A stretch of 64,000 nucleotides of DNA from Bacteroidales bacterium H3 (lineage in GTDB: Bacteria; Bacteroidota; Bacteroidia; Bacteroidales; Muribaculaceae): the NCBI GenBank assembly GCA_001701135.1, contig DAAN01000009.1, positions 186,001 to 250,000 of the forward strand, in the 5' to 3' direction. Positions 35,810 to 42,400 of this stretch are shown in pieces; position 1 is the stretch's first letter, and every line of letters starts with the position of its first letter. The notes under the pieces are model-generated. The model saw only the letters and a list, made by a program, of their open reading frames with translations. It searched no databases and was not told where the DNA came from. The position numbers and the translations under genes were made by a program.

Positions 35810-37300
35810 ATGGCATATCAATTTATGTCGGCAGCCGATGCTGCCGCTATGATTAACAACGGTGACACTATCGGCCTGTCGGGTTTTACAGCCCCCGGCG
35901 TACCCAAAAGCATTCTTGAAGAGGTGGCTCACCGCGCTGCTGCCGAGCATGAAAAAGGCAACGAATTCAAGATTAACATTTTCTCCGGTGCGTCGACCAA
36001 CGACCATGTCGACGGTATTCTGGCCCGCAACAACGCTGTCAACATGCGTGCTCCCTACCAGAACACCCCCGACCTGCGCAAGCGCATCAACACCCACGAT
36101 GCACACTATTTCGACCGTCATCTCTCCGAAATGGCACAGGACACCCGTTACGGGTTTTTCGGCGACATCGACGTTGCCATAATCGAGGCAGCCGCCATCG
36201 ACGAGACCGGTGAAGTGCTCCTTGGTTGCGGTCTGGGCAACATCCCCACCTACGCTCCCCGCGCAAAGAAAATTTTCATCGAGCTGAACGAGGCTCTGCC
36301 TCAGTCGCTCATGGGCATGCACGACGTCTATGTGCCCGCCGACCCCCCTTATCGCCGCGAAATACCCATCTATTCCCCCAGCGACCGCATCGGCCGTCCA
36401 ACCCTCAAAATCGATCCCTCGAAAGTCGTAGGTATCGTGCGCACCAACGCACTCGACGGCGTCAAAGCTTTCACCAAACCCGACGCCACCTCCGAGCTTA
36501 TCGGTGCCAACGTGGTGCAGTTCCTCGTTTCGGAATATCGCAAAGGCCGCATTCCCAAGGAGTTCCTCCCGCTGCAGAGTGGTGTGGGCAACGTGGCCAA
36601 CGCCGTGCTCCACTATCTTAGCATGGACAAAGAGCTGCCCAACTTCATGATGTTCACCGAGGTTATCCAGGATTCGGTGCTCGAGCTGCTCCGTCTGGGC
36701 AAATGTACTTTCGCCTCGACCTGCTCGATGACCTTCAGCAACGAGGTTGAAACCGAACTCTTTGCCGACCTCAAATATTACCACGACAAGATTCTGCTCC
36801 GTCCTGCCGAACTCTCCAACAACCCCGAGGTTATCAGGCGTCTCGGCGTCATCGCCATGAACACAGCTCTTGAAGCCGACATCTTCGGCAACGTCAACTC
36901 GTCGCACGTGCTCGGCCAGAAGATGATGAACGGCATCGGCGGTTCGGGCGACTTCACCCGCAACGGCTATCTGTCGATCTTCTCATGTCCCTCGATCACC
37001 AAGGAGGGCCTGATAAGCAACATCGTGCCTCATGTGGCCCATGTCGACCACACAGAGCACTCGGTCGATGTCATCATCACCGATCAGGGTATCGCCGACC
37101 TGCGCCACAAAGATCCCGTGCAGCGCGCCGAGGCAATCATCGAGAACTGCGCCAACCCCATGTATCAGCAGCTTCTCTGGGATTACCTCAAGCTCGGAGC
37201 CGGACAGACCCCTGTGGCGCTCAAGGCCGCACTCTCTTTCCACGCCACATTCCAGGAAGAGGGCGACATGCGCAAAACCGACTTCGCAAAATACTGCTGA
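35810..37300 (+). CDS. Acetyl-CoA hydrolase/transferase family protein (succinyl-CoA:acetate CoA-transferase type)
   Basis: Class I CoA-transferase of 496 residues from the ATG at 35810. It has the family features GLSGFTAPGVPKS (about 22-34), the segment VYVPADPPYRREIPIYSPSDRIG (about 174-196) and the C-terminal GIGGSGDFTRNGYLSIF, which closes the CoA site. It probably swaps CoA between succinyl-CoA or propionyl-CoA and acetate, useful in the mixed acetate/succinate/propionate fermentation of Bacteroidales. Acceptor preference cannot be read from sequence. It has its own promoter and no operon partner. Confidence 0.9.
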   Translation: MAYQFMSAADAAAMINNGDTIGLSGFTAPGVPKSILEEVAHRAAAEHEKGNEFKINIFSGASTNDHVDGILARNNAVNMRAPYQNTPDLRKRINTHDAHYFDRHLSEMAQDTRYGFFGDIDVAIIEAAAIDETGEVLLGCGLGNIPTYAPRAKKIFIELNEALPQSLMGMHDVYVPADPPYRREIPIYSPSDRIGRPTLKIDPSKVVGIVRTNALDGVKAFTKPDATSELIGANVVQFLVSEYRKGRIPKEFLPLQSGVGNVANAVLHYLSMDKELPNFMMFTEVIQDSVLELLRLGKCTFASTCSMTFSNEVETELFADLKYYHDKILLRPAELSNNPEVIRRLGVIAMNTALEADIFGNVNSSHVLGQKMMNGIGGSGDFTRNGYLSIFSCPSITKEGLISNIVPHVAHVDHTEHSVDVIITDQGIADLRHKDPVQRAEAIIENCANPMYQQLLWDYLKLGAGQTPVALKAALSFHATFQEEGDMRKTDFAKYC

Positions 37301-37381
37301 TCGCATTCCCGCACCGTAACCGATTATTATGGAGTCCGAACAATAATCCGGACACTCTATAAATCTTTAGTCTGACCATGA

Positions 37382-37419
37382 CGGACGTAGCTACCGGATA
37401 ACGCCGGACGCTACGTCCG
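37382..37419. terminator. Hairpin after the CoA-transferase gene
   Basis: 10-bp perfect inverted repeat (37382-37391 with 37410-37419) with a nested CCGG/CCGG pair in the loop. No strong T tract follows, so it may be a weak terminator or an RNA-stability element. Confidence 0.5.
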
Positions 37420-37423
37420 CCAT

Positions 37424-37499
37424 ATTTAGAGATTATTAGATTTAGAGATTTATTAGATCTTGTTTAATATACTGATTGGACCTTGATTAATATACTGAT
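37424..37499. repeat. Short tandem and direct repeats before the transporter gene
   Basis: Two near-identical 18-bp units (37424-37441 and 37441-37458, TTTAGAGATT[-/T]ATTAGAT) are followed by two copies of TTAATATACTGAT (37464-37476 and 37487-37499). The second copy ends at the base before the ATG. They may be regulatory or just local duplications. Confidence 0.7.
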
Positions 37500-38429
37500 A
37501 TGAGTCTCAATAGCTTCCGACAAAAAATCAAACCCTGGATGCTTCCGATCGCCATGCTCACCGGCTTGATTTTTTATCAGTATATCCATTACGTGAGCTT
37601 TCTGTCGCCATGTCTGATTTTCGTGATGCTGCTTATCACCTTCTGCCGTCTGAAAATCAGCGATTTCCATATCGGACCTTATATATGGCTGCTATTAGGA
37701 GTGCAATTGGCCGGCTCAACGGCGATCTATTTTGCCATCCGCCCATTCAACGAACTGATTGCCCAGGGGGCATTCATATGCGTTTTCTGCCCCACTGCCA
37801 CAGCCGCGCCCACCATAACCGGCATGCTTGGTGGCTCCATTTCTAAAGTTGCCACCTACTCATTGTTCAGCCAGGTCTCGGTGGCCATTCTCGCCCCGTC
37901 GCTTCTCTCCTATATGAACCCCGGAGCTGGAATCACATTCGCCGAATCCATGACGAGAATCAGCGTGATGGTGCTTCCGCTTATTCTCGGGCCATTGGTG
38001 ATAGCACTGGTCATGGAGCGTACCGTACCACGTGTGCATCATGCCATAGCCAGTCATCAGGGACTCTCGTTCTATATCTGGGCCGTGGCATTGATTATTG
38101 TGGTCGGCAACTCTGTCAGCTTCCTCGTACCTCGATTCCGTCAGAATGTGTGGCTTATACTGATTTTGGCTGTTGTAGCCTTTGTAGCCTGCATAATTCA
38201 GTTCTGGCTGGGACGTAGAATCGGCAGACACTATGGCGACATGATCTCGGGAGCACAGAGTCTCGGGCAGAAAAACACAGTGCTGGCGGTGTGGCTTGCG
38301 CTCAACTATCTGAATCCATTGGTTTCGGCGGCACCCGCCGCTTATGTGGCCTGGCACAACATTGTCAATTCGTGGCAAATCTACCTCCACGAGCGCCAAA
38401 AACAGAAATCGGACCATGCGGCATCATAA
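37500..38429 (+). CDS. BASS-family-like transporter (bile acid:sodium symporter fold)
   Basis: A 309-residue integral membrane protein with about nine or ten hydrophobic segments. The pattern CPTATAAPTITGMLGGS near residue 100 and LGQKNTVLAVWLAL near residue 262 resemble the two crossed-over substrate motifs of the SBF/BASS family. Members move bile acids, pantothenate or other organic anions with sodium; the substrate here is unknown. It starts right after a set of short direct repeats. A gut habitat makes bile acids conceivable but this is a guess. Confidence 0.75.
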   Translation: MSLNSFRQKIKPWMLPIAMLTGLIFYQYIHYVSFLSPCLIFVMLLITFCRLKISDFHIGPYIWLLLGVQLAGSTAIYFAIRPFNELIAQGAFICVFCPTATAAPTITGMLGGSISKVATYSLFSQVSVAILAPSLLSYMNPGAGITFAESMTRISVMVLPLILGPLVIALVMERTVPRVHHAIASHQGLSFYIWAVALIIVVGNSVSFLVPRFRQNVWLILILAVVAFVACIIQFWLGRRIGRHYGDMISGAQSLGQKNTVLAVWLALNYLNPLVSAAPAAYVAWHNIVNSWQIYLHERQKQKSDHAAS

Positions 38430-38487
38430 CCTTCAAACCGTTTCGCCGCTTTCTGAAAACCATCCGTACATAGATCCGACGACATTC

Positions 38488-38525
38488 CGTTAACTTTCTG
38501 TCGAAATTTCGTTAACTTTCCGTCG
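38488..38525. repeat. Direct repeat upstream of the Crp/Fnr regulator gene
   Basis: CGTTAACTTTCTGTCG (38488-38503) and CGTTAACTTTCCGTCG (38510-38525), 15 of 16 identical, spaced 22 bp (about two helical turns). They lie 57-94 bp before the start codon and could be tandem binding sites. Confidence 0.65.
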
Positions 38526-38551
38526 CAGATATTGTTATAACATTGATATGA

Positions 38552-38568
38552 AGCGCCGCAGCGGCGCT
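38552..38568. promoter_or_regulatory. GC-rich palindrome just before the Crp/Fnr start
   Basis: AGCGCCGC-A-GCGGCGCT, a perfect 8-bp dyad ending 13 bp upstream of the ATG at 38582. It could be an operator or a 5'-leader hairpin affecting translation. Confidence 0.55.
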
Positions 38569-38581
38569 CAATTCTGATATA

Positions 38582-39259
38582 ATGAACAGCATATTCCAGA
38601 AAATTATGGAAATGCCTTTGTTTCATGGAGTCTCATATCAGAAACTCTCTGAAATCATAGGCAAACACAGATTTCATTTCAAGAAACATAAACCGGGCGA
38701 CATTATTGTCAGGGCAGGCGACCCATGCATGCTCCTGTCAACTGTAATATCGGGGTCGGTGCGCGTGAAAATCGACAGTGCCGACTCGCGGGTCACAGTG
38801 TCACAGACTCTTGATGCGCCGGAGGTGATCGCGCCCGAATATTTCTTCGGACGTGTCACCAACTATCCCGCTACTGTAACCGCACTCGACAACTGCGGCA
38901 TAATGCAGATCGAGAAACGGGACTACGTGGATATCATCAACTCCGACCAGGTGTTTCTGTTTAATATCCTGAATCTGCTGTCGATGAACGCACAGCGCGC
39001 CACCGACGGCGTGCTCGCGCTCACATCGGGCAACCTGCAACGACGTATCGCCTACTGGATAGTGGCTCTGACCCAAAACAATGGTTACGATATTACTATG
39101 GAATGCCGGCAACGCGACCTCTACTCGGTTTTCGGAGTGCAGCGCCAGTCGCTGATCTCCACTTTGGCAGAAATGAAAGCCGAGGGACTGCTCGACTACA
39201 CACCCCAGTGTATCCGCGTCGCCGACCGCAGGAATCTTGTAAAACTGCTCGACATCTAA
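38582..39259 (+). CDS. Crp/Fnr-family transcriptional regulator
   Basis: A 225-residue regulator. It has an N-terminal cyclic-nucleotide-binding-like beta roll (about 15-120, with GDIIVRAGDPCMLLSTVISGSV) and a long dimer helix. The C-terminal winged helix is near 170-210 (RQRDLYSVFGVQRQSLISTLAEMKAEGLL). There are too few N-terminal cysteines for an FNR iron-sulfur cluster (one each near residues 57 and 105). The effector is unknown. The position upstream of the small-RNA candidate and ompA makes those possible targets, which is inference only. Confidence 0.88.
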   Translation: MNSIFQKIMEMPLFHGVSYQKLSEIIGKHRFHFKKHKPGDIIVRAGDPCMLLSTVISGSVRVKIDSADSRVTVSQTLDAPEVIAPEYFFGRVTNYPATVTALDNCGIMQIEKRDYVDIINSDQVFLFNILNLLSMNAQRATDGVLALTSGNLQRRIAYWIVALTQNNGYDITMECRQRDLYSVFGVQRQSLISTLAEMKAEGLLDYTPQCIRVADRRNLVKLLDI

Positions 39260-39314
39260 GGAGATTTGTGACCTGCAAACGACCCATTATTGCCTAACAT
39301 TACTAAAATTCCAT

Positions 39315-39407
39315 CTATATACACCTCTATATTTGCCTATATTCATTAGCATTTAACTATCTGATTTACAAATGATATTGAACAATATCATCTATATCAG
39401 TCTATAT
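39315..39407. promoter_or_regulatory. Phased CTATAT elements and a dyad upstream of the small RNA
   Basis: Five CTATAT words at 39315, 39327, 39337, 39392 and 39402, spaced 12, 10 and 10 bp within their clusters, flank a perfect dyad ATGATATTG-AA-CAATATCAT (39372-39391). The block ends about 27 bp before the -33 element of the small-RNA promoter, where activators would bind. Confidence 0.5.
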
Positions 39408-39433
39408 TGTAGCCATATTGGACGTTTCAACTC

Positions 39434-39464
39434 TTGACAAGAGAGTAATTATGATGTAACTTTG
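39434..39464 (+). promoter_or_regulatory. Promoter of the small-RNA candidate
   Basis: TTG (39434-39436), a 20-bp spacer, TAACTTTG (39457-39464), a full consensus match. No protein-coding start follows within the next 250 bp. Confidence 0.8.
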
Positions 39465-39468
39465 CAAT

Positions 39469-39710
39469 GTGGAAATCGAAAAGCCCGCCGATGCGGTAAA
39501 GATTTCCCACCAAGGATTAAAGACAAAAGGATTTGTTTGATTAAATTTAAGGAATTAGTTTTTAGGGTTAGTATTTGAGGAATCACTTAAAAAAGTAGAT
39601 TCCATCAGGAAAAAATAATCGTGTTTTATGTTAGGTTTGTTATCCATCGGCTGATAAATGCCGAGGAAAAACTAAAGAGCTGGTCCGAGAGGGTCGGCCC
39701 TTAGTTTTTT
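39469..39710 (+). ncRNA. Candidate structured small RNA, about 240 nt
   Basis: Between a consensus promoter and an intrinsic terminator, with no credible open frame. It can fold into four separate hairpins. H1 is 39469-39477 with 39501-39510, holding an inner CCGC/GCGG stem. H2 is 39579-39584 with 39598-39603, extended by ACTT/AAGT around an AAAA loop. H3 is TCGGC/GCCGA at 39647-39664. The terminator stem at 39667-39709 ends in T6. The predicted start coincides with the base of H1. It is not like tRNA, tmRNA or SRP RNA. The local hairpins do not show the long rod of 6S RNA, though a Bacteroidales-specific RNA family is possible. Confidence 0.65.
39667..39710 (+). terminator. Intrinsic terminator of the small-RNA candidate
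   Basis: AAAAACTAA (39667-39675) pairs with TTAGTTTTT (39701-39709). Between them the GC-rich stem 39675-39701 closes on a GAGA loop with a few wobble pairs. Six T residues end it. Confidence 0.8.
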
Positions 39711-40008
39711 ATATACATATATATAATATGGAGGGCGTACCTTTCCTTCATGAGGGCATGCTCTTCTGCCAGTCAAATAACATAATTTGTGCCAAGTGCC
39801 GAACCGAACCCTATCAACCCGAATAAGCACCGCAAAAAAAATCGCACTGTTAACACATCTTTTTTGAACTAAAAAATTGCTATATGTGTTTTATTTTTGC
39901 AACAAGGTTCTATTTGGGTTATTCACAAAAAACAACTCAACACACACCAAAAAGAACAATTAAATAATTTACAGCTCAAGAATTTGTAGAACTAAAAACT
40001 TACGAGTG
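39711..40008. other. Region between the small RNA and ompA
   Basis: About 300 bp. A -7 element TATTTTTG (39892-39899, plus strand) suggests that ompA has a leader of roughly 100 nt; a -33 TTTG (39863-39866) is 25 bp away, longer than usual. A 32-codon frame at 39728-39826 has no further support. Nothing else is recognised. Confidence 0.5.
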
Positions 40009-41217
40009 ATGAAAAAACAACTATTATTTGCTTCGGCAGCTGTGTGCCTCAGTGCTGTGGCCGGCTTCAACGCCAACGCTCAGGATGCTGTCGTAGTTGA
40101 AGAAGAGAGCATCAGTGTAGTGGATGCAACAAACTGCAAGACCAACTATGCCACTCCCTCCAAAGCAAACTGGTTTATCCAGGTTGGTGCCGGCATCGAT
40201 GTTCCCATGTTTGAGAACATGCTCCCCGGCGGTGGCGAAAAGCGTCACATCACAGCAACCTACAACGCAGCCGTAGGCCGTTGGTTCTCGCCCTACTTAG
40301 GCTTCCGCATCAGCGCTTACGGTGGTTCATGGCACTGGGACAACCAGAACTTCTCGCGCGCCAAATACGTTAGCGCCAACCTCGACTTCATGTGGGATAT
40401 GTGCAACAGCCTCGGCGGCGTCAATGTCGACCGTCCTGTCAGCGTGATTCCTTTTGTAGGTCTCGGCGGCAACTACACCTGGGGCATCAAGTCGAACGGC
40501 ACAAACGTTTACCGTAGCGGCAAATCGATCCGCCGCAGCTGGACTCTCCCCGTATCGGCCGGTATCCAGTTCCGTTTCCGTTTCAGCCGCGTAGTTGACT
40601 TCTTCCTCGAAGGCCGTGCCTCGTTCATGGGCGACAATGCCAACGGCGCAGCTATCGAAACTCCTGTCGACGTCAACATCCAGGCTATCGGTGGTTTCTC
40701 ATTCAACCTTGGCGGTGCCAAATATGAAGCCTACAACGCATGCCGCGACCAGGCTTACATCGCTTCACTCAACAATCAGGTCAACAACCTCCGTGGCGAG
40801 CTCGCCACTACCGCAGCAGCCCTTGCCGCAGCAGAAGCACAGCTCCCCTGCCCTGAAGTTAAGGAAGCTCCCGCCGCTACCGTCTCCGCAGCTCCCCTGA
40901 TGTCGACCGTACGCTTCAAGATCAACTCCGCAGTTATATCCAGCGAAGAGATGGTCAACGTCTACAACACCGCTGAATACCTCAAAGCTAATCCCGACGT
41001 GAAAGTCGTGATCAAGGGTTACGCCGACAAGGACACCGGCACCGCAGCCTACAACCAGAAGCTCTCCGAGCGTCGTGCAAAAGCAGTCTACGACGTGCTC
41101 ACCAAGAACTACGGCATCTCGGCCAACCGTCTCTCCATCGACGCAGAAGGCAGCTCTTCGCAGCCCTTCCCCGAGAACAACTGGAACCGCATCGTGATCT
41201 TCGTCCCCGGTAACTGA
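40009..41217 (+). CDS. OmpA-family outer-membrane porin
   Basis: Major outer-membrane protein of about 402 residues tying the outer membrane to peptidoglycan. It has a signal peptide (about 1-24, ANA-Q end), an N-terminal eight-strand-type barrel (about 45-240), a coiled, Ala-rich linker (about 250-285) and a C-terminal OmpA domain (about 295-400). The latter has VVIKGYADKDTGTAAYNQKLSERRAKAV, the diaminopimelate-binding pattern with Asp and Arg. I use the ATG at 40009, not the GTG before it. It is transcribed from a long leader and closed by a strong terminator, as expected for a highly expressed gene. Confidence 0.93.
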   Translation: MKKQLLFASAAVCLSAVAGFNANAQDAVVVEEESISVVDATNCKTNYATPSKANWFIQVGAGIDVPMFENMLPGGGEKRHITATYNAAVGRWFSPYLGFRISAYGGSWHWDNQNFSRAKYVSANLDFMWDMCNSLGGVNVDRPVSVIPFVGLGGNYTWGIKSNGTNVYRSGKSIRRSWTLPVSAGIQFRFRFSRVVDFFLEGRASFMGDNANGAAIETPVDVNIQAIGGFSFNLGGAKYEAYNACRDQAYIASLNNQVNNLRGELATTAAALAAAEAQLPCPEVKEAPAATVSAAPLMSTVRFKINSAVISSEEMVNVYNTAEYLKANPDVKVVIKGYADKDTGTAAYNQKLSERRAKAVYDVLTKNYGISANRLSIDAEGSSSQPFPENNWNRIVIFVPGN

Positions 41218-41341
41218 TCGACACCGGAACCGACACCGCAACAGCGGTTATCCGACGTCCCTTGTTTAAGGGAATAACATACAGAAAGGTCCCTGCCTCT
41301 TAAGCGGAAGCTCAACAGCCCGCGATTGAGGCACCCCACGA

Positions 41342-41377
41342 AAAAAAAGTCATCCCGCCGGGATGACTTTTTTTTCG
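41342..41377. terminator. Bidirectional terminator between ompA and the PHP phosphatase gene
   Basis: A-run, GTCATCCCG/CGGGATGAC stem and T-run (41342-41377) form a strong symmetrical hairpin serving both convergent genes. Confidence 0.92.
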
Positions 41378-41397
41378 TATCGTGTTGTGAAGTTGCG

Positions 41398-42141
41398 TCA
41401 GAAAGCGCAGTCGTTGAATATGCGGTCTTTGAGCATATCGGCGTGACGCCGGTAATCTTTTGTGAGGAGATACTGCTCGATTGCTTCGCAATGACGGTGA
41501 TTATGCATGTCGGTGCCTACAAAATCAACCATATCGTTCTCGATGAGATACTCTGCCATGCGGCGCACTTCTTTATTGTAGTTGCCGGCGAGACTGAGCA
41601 GATTTATCTGAAAGAGAGTGCCCTGCTCATGCAACTCGGCGTAGCGGTCGCGGCGGTCGAAATAGTAACTGTAGCGTTCGGGGTGTGCCAGGATGGGTTT
41701 ATACCCCTTCATTTTCAGATCAAAAAGCACTTTGTCGAGGTTCCATGGTTCCTGTAGAAACGAGTTCTCGACAAGCAGATAATTATTAGGGAAGGGTGTA
41801 AGCTTTCCCTGTTCCAACTGCCTGGCAAACAGACCGTCTATGCGGTACTCCGCGGAGTGTTGCAGTTCGATATCGACACCGAGTTTCTCCACCTCCGACT
41901 TCAGCCGGGCGAAAGCAGGTTCGATGGTCGAGGCATCGTTCTCAAAGGTATCCTGTGTGACATGTGGCGTCAGGATGATGCGCTTCACGCCCCAGTTTTT
42001 CTCATGACGAACGAGATCTGCGCCTCCATCGGCAGTTTTCTGACCGTCGTCTATGCCGGGCACAAGATGACAATGGATATCTGTGTGAAAAAAGAGTGCG
42101 GGCGTTTCCTCCTTACTCTTTTTTTTGAAAAAATTAAACAT
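41398..42141 (-). CDS. CpsB/YwqE-like PHP-domain tyrosine-protein phosphatase
   Basis: A 247-residue metal-dependent phosphatase of the PHP fold, which in Gram-positive capsule loci (CpsB) and in B. subtilis YwqE removes phosphate from tyrosine kinases. Motifs seen: HTDIHCHLVPGIDDG (about 19-33), a His in LTPHV (about 56-60), ILAHPERY (about 154-161) and the final FVGTDMHNHRH (about 212-222), which supply the metal ligands. No tyrosine kinase gene is adjacent, so its target (perhaps a Wzc-like capsule kinase elsewhere) is inferred. Confidence 0.87.
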   Translation of the reverse strand: MFNFFKKKSKEETPALFFHTDIHCHLVPGIDDGQKTADGGADLVRHEKNWGVKRIILTPHVTQDTFENDASTIEPAFARLKSEVEKLGVDIELQHSAEYRIDGLFARQLEQGKLTPFPNNYLLVENSFLQEPWNLDKVLFDLKMKGYKPILAHPERYSYYFDRRDRYAELHEQGTLFQINLLSLAGNYNKEVRRMAEYLIENDMVDFVGTDMHNHRHCEAIEQYLLTKDYRRHADMLKDRIFNDCAF

Positions 42142-42359
42142 GGTATAAATAAACTTTCATTCGCGCCAGAGCCTGACCGGCACCGGAAAAGGGATAAACC
42201 TTGCGAAGTCCTGAAAAATTGCAGTTCAAAGACAAGTAAGCAAAAATAATCCTCATTTAGCAGCTGCAAAGTTAATCAGATTTTCTGAAATTCTATGAAT
42301 CGGGAGGCGATATTATCACTGTTTTGCAAAATTTTGATGGTTATTCCGAAAAAAATGCT

Positions 42360-42367
42360 TAAGTTTG
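42360..42367 (+). promoter_or_regulatory. Candidate -7 element of the carboxyltransferase gene
   Basis: TAAGTTTG matches TAnnTTTG and lies 33 bp before the ATG at 42401. A TTTG occurs 23 bp upstream, slightly beyond the usual spacing. Confidence 0.4.
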
Positions 42368-42400
42368 CATGAAGTTTTGTACCAATTAGAGTTAAAAACA

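Noticed and set aside
35750..36907. A 385-codon minus-strand open frame opposite the CoA-transferase gene
   Set aside because: Shadow of a strongly conserved gene; no start context, no recognisable motif.
39469..39710. 6S RNA identity for the small-RNA candidate
   Set aside because: The 5' and 3' ends do not pair with each other and the fold is a series of local hairpins rather than one long interrupted rod, so I do not assign it to 6S from reading alone.
39728..39826. A 32-codon open frame after the small-RNA terminator
   Set aside because: No promoter or ribosome-site support, no recognisable motif apart from three scattered cysteines, and it lies in an otherwise non-coding gap.
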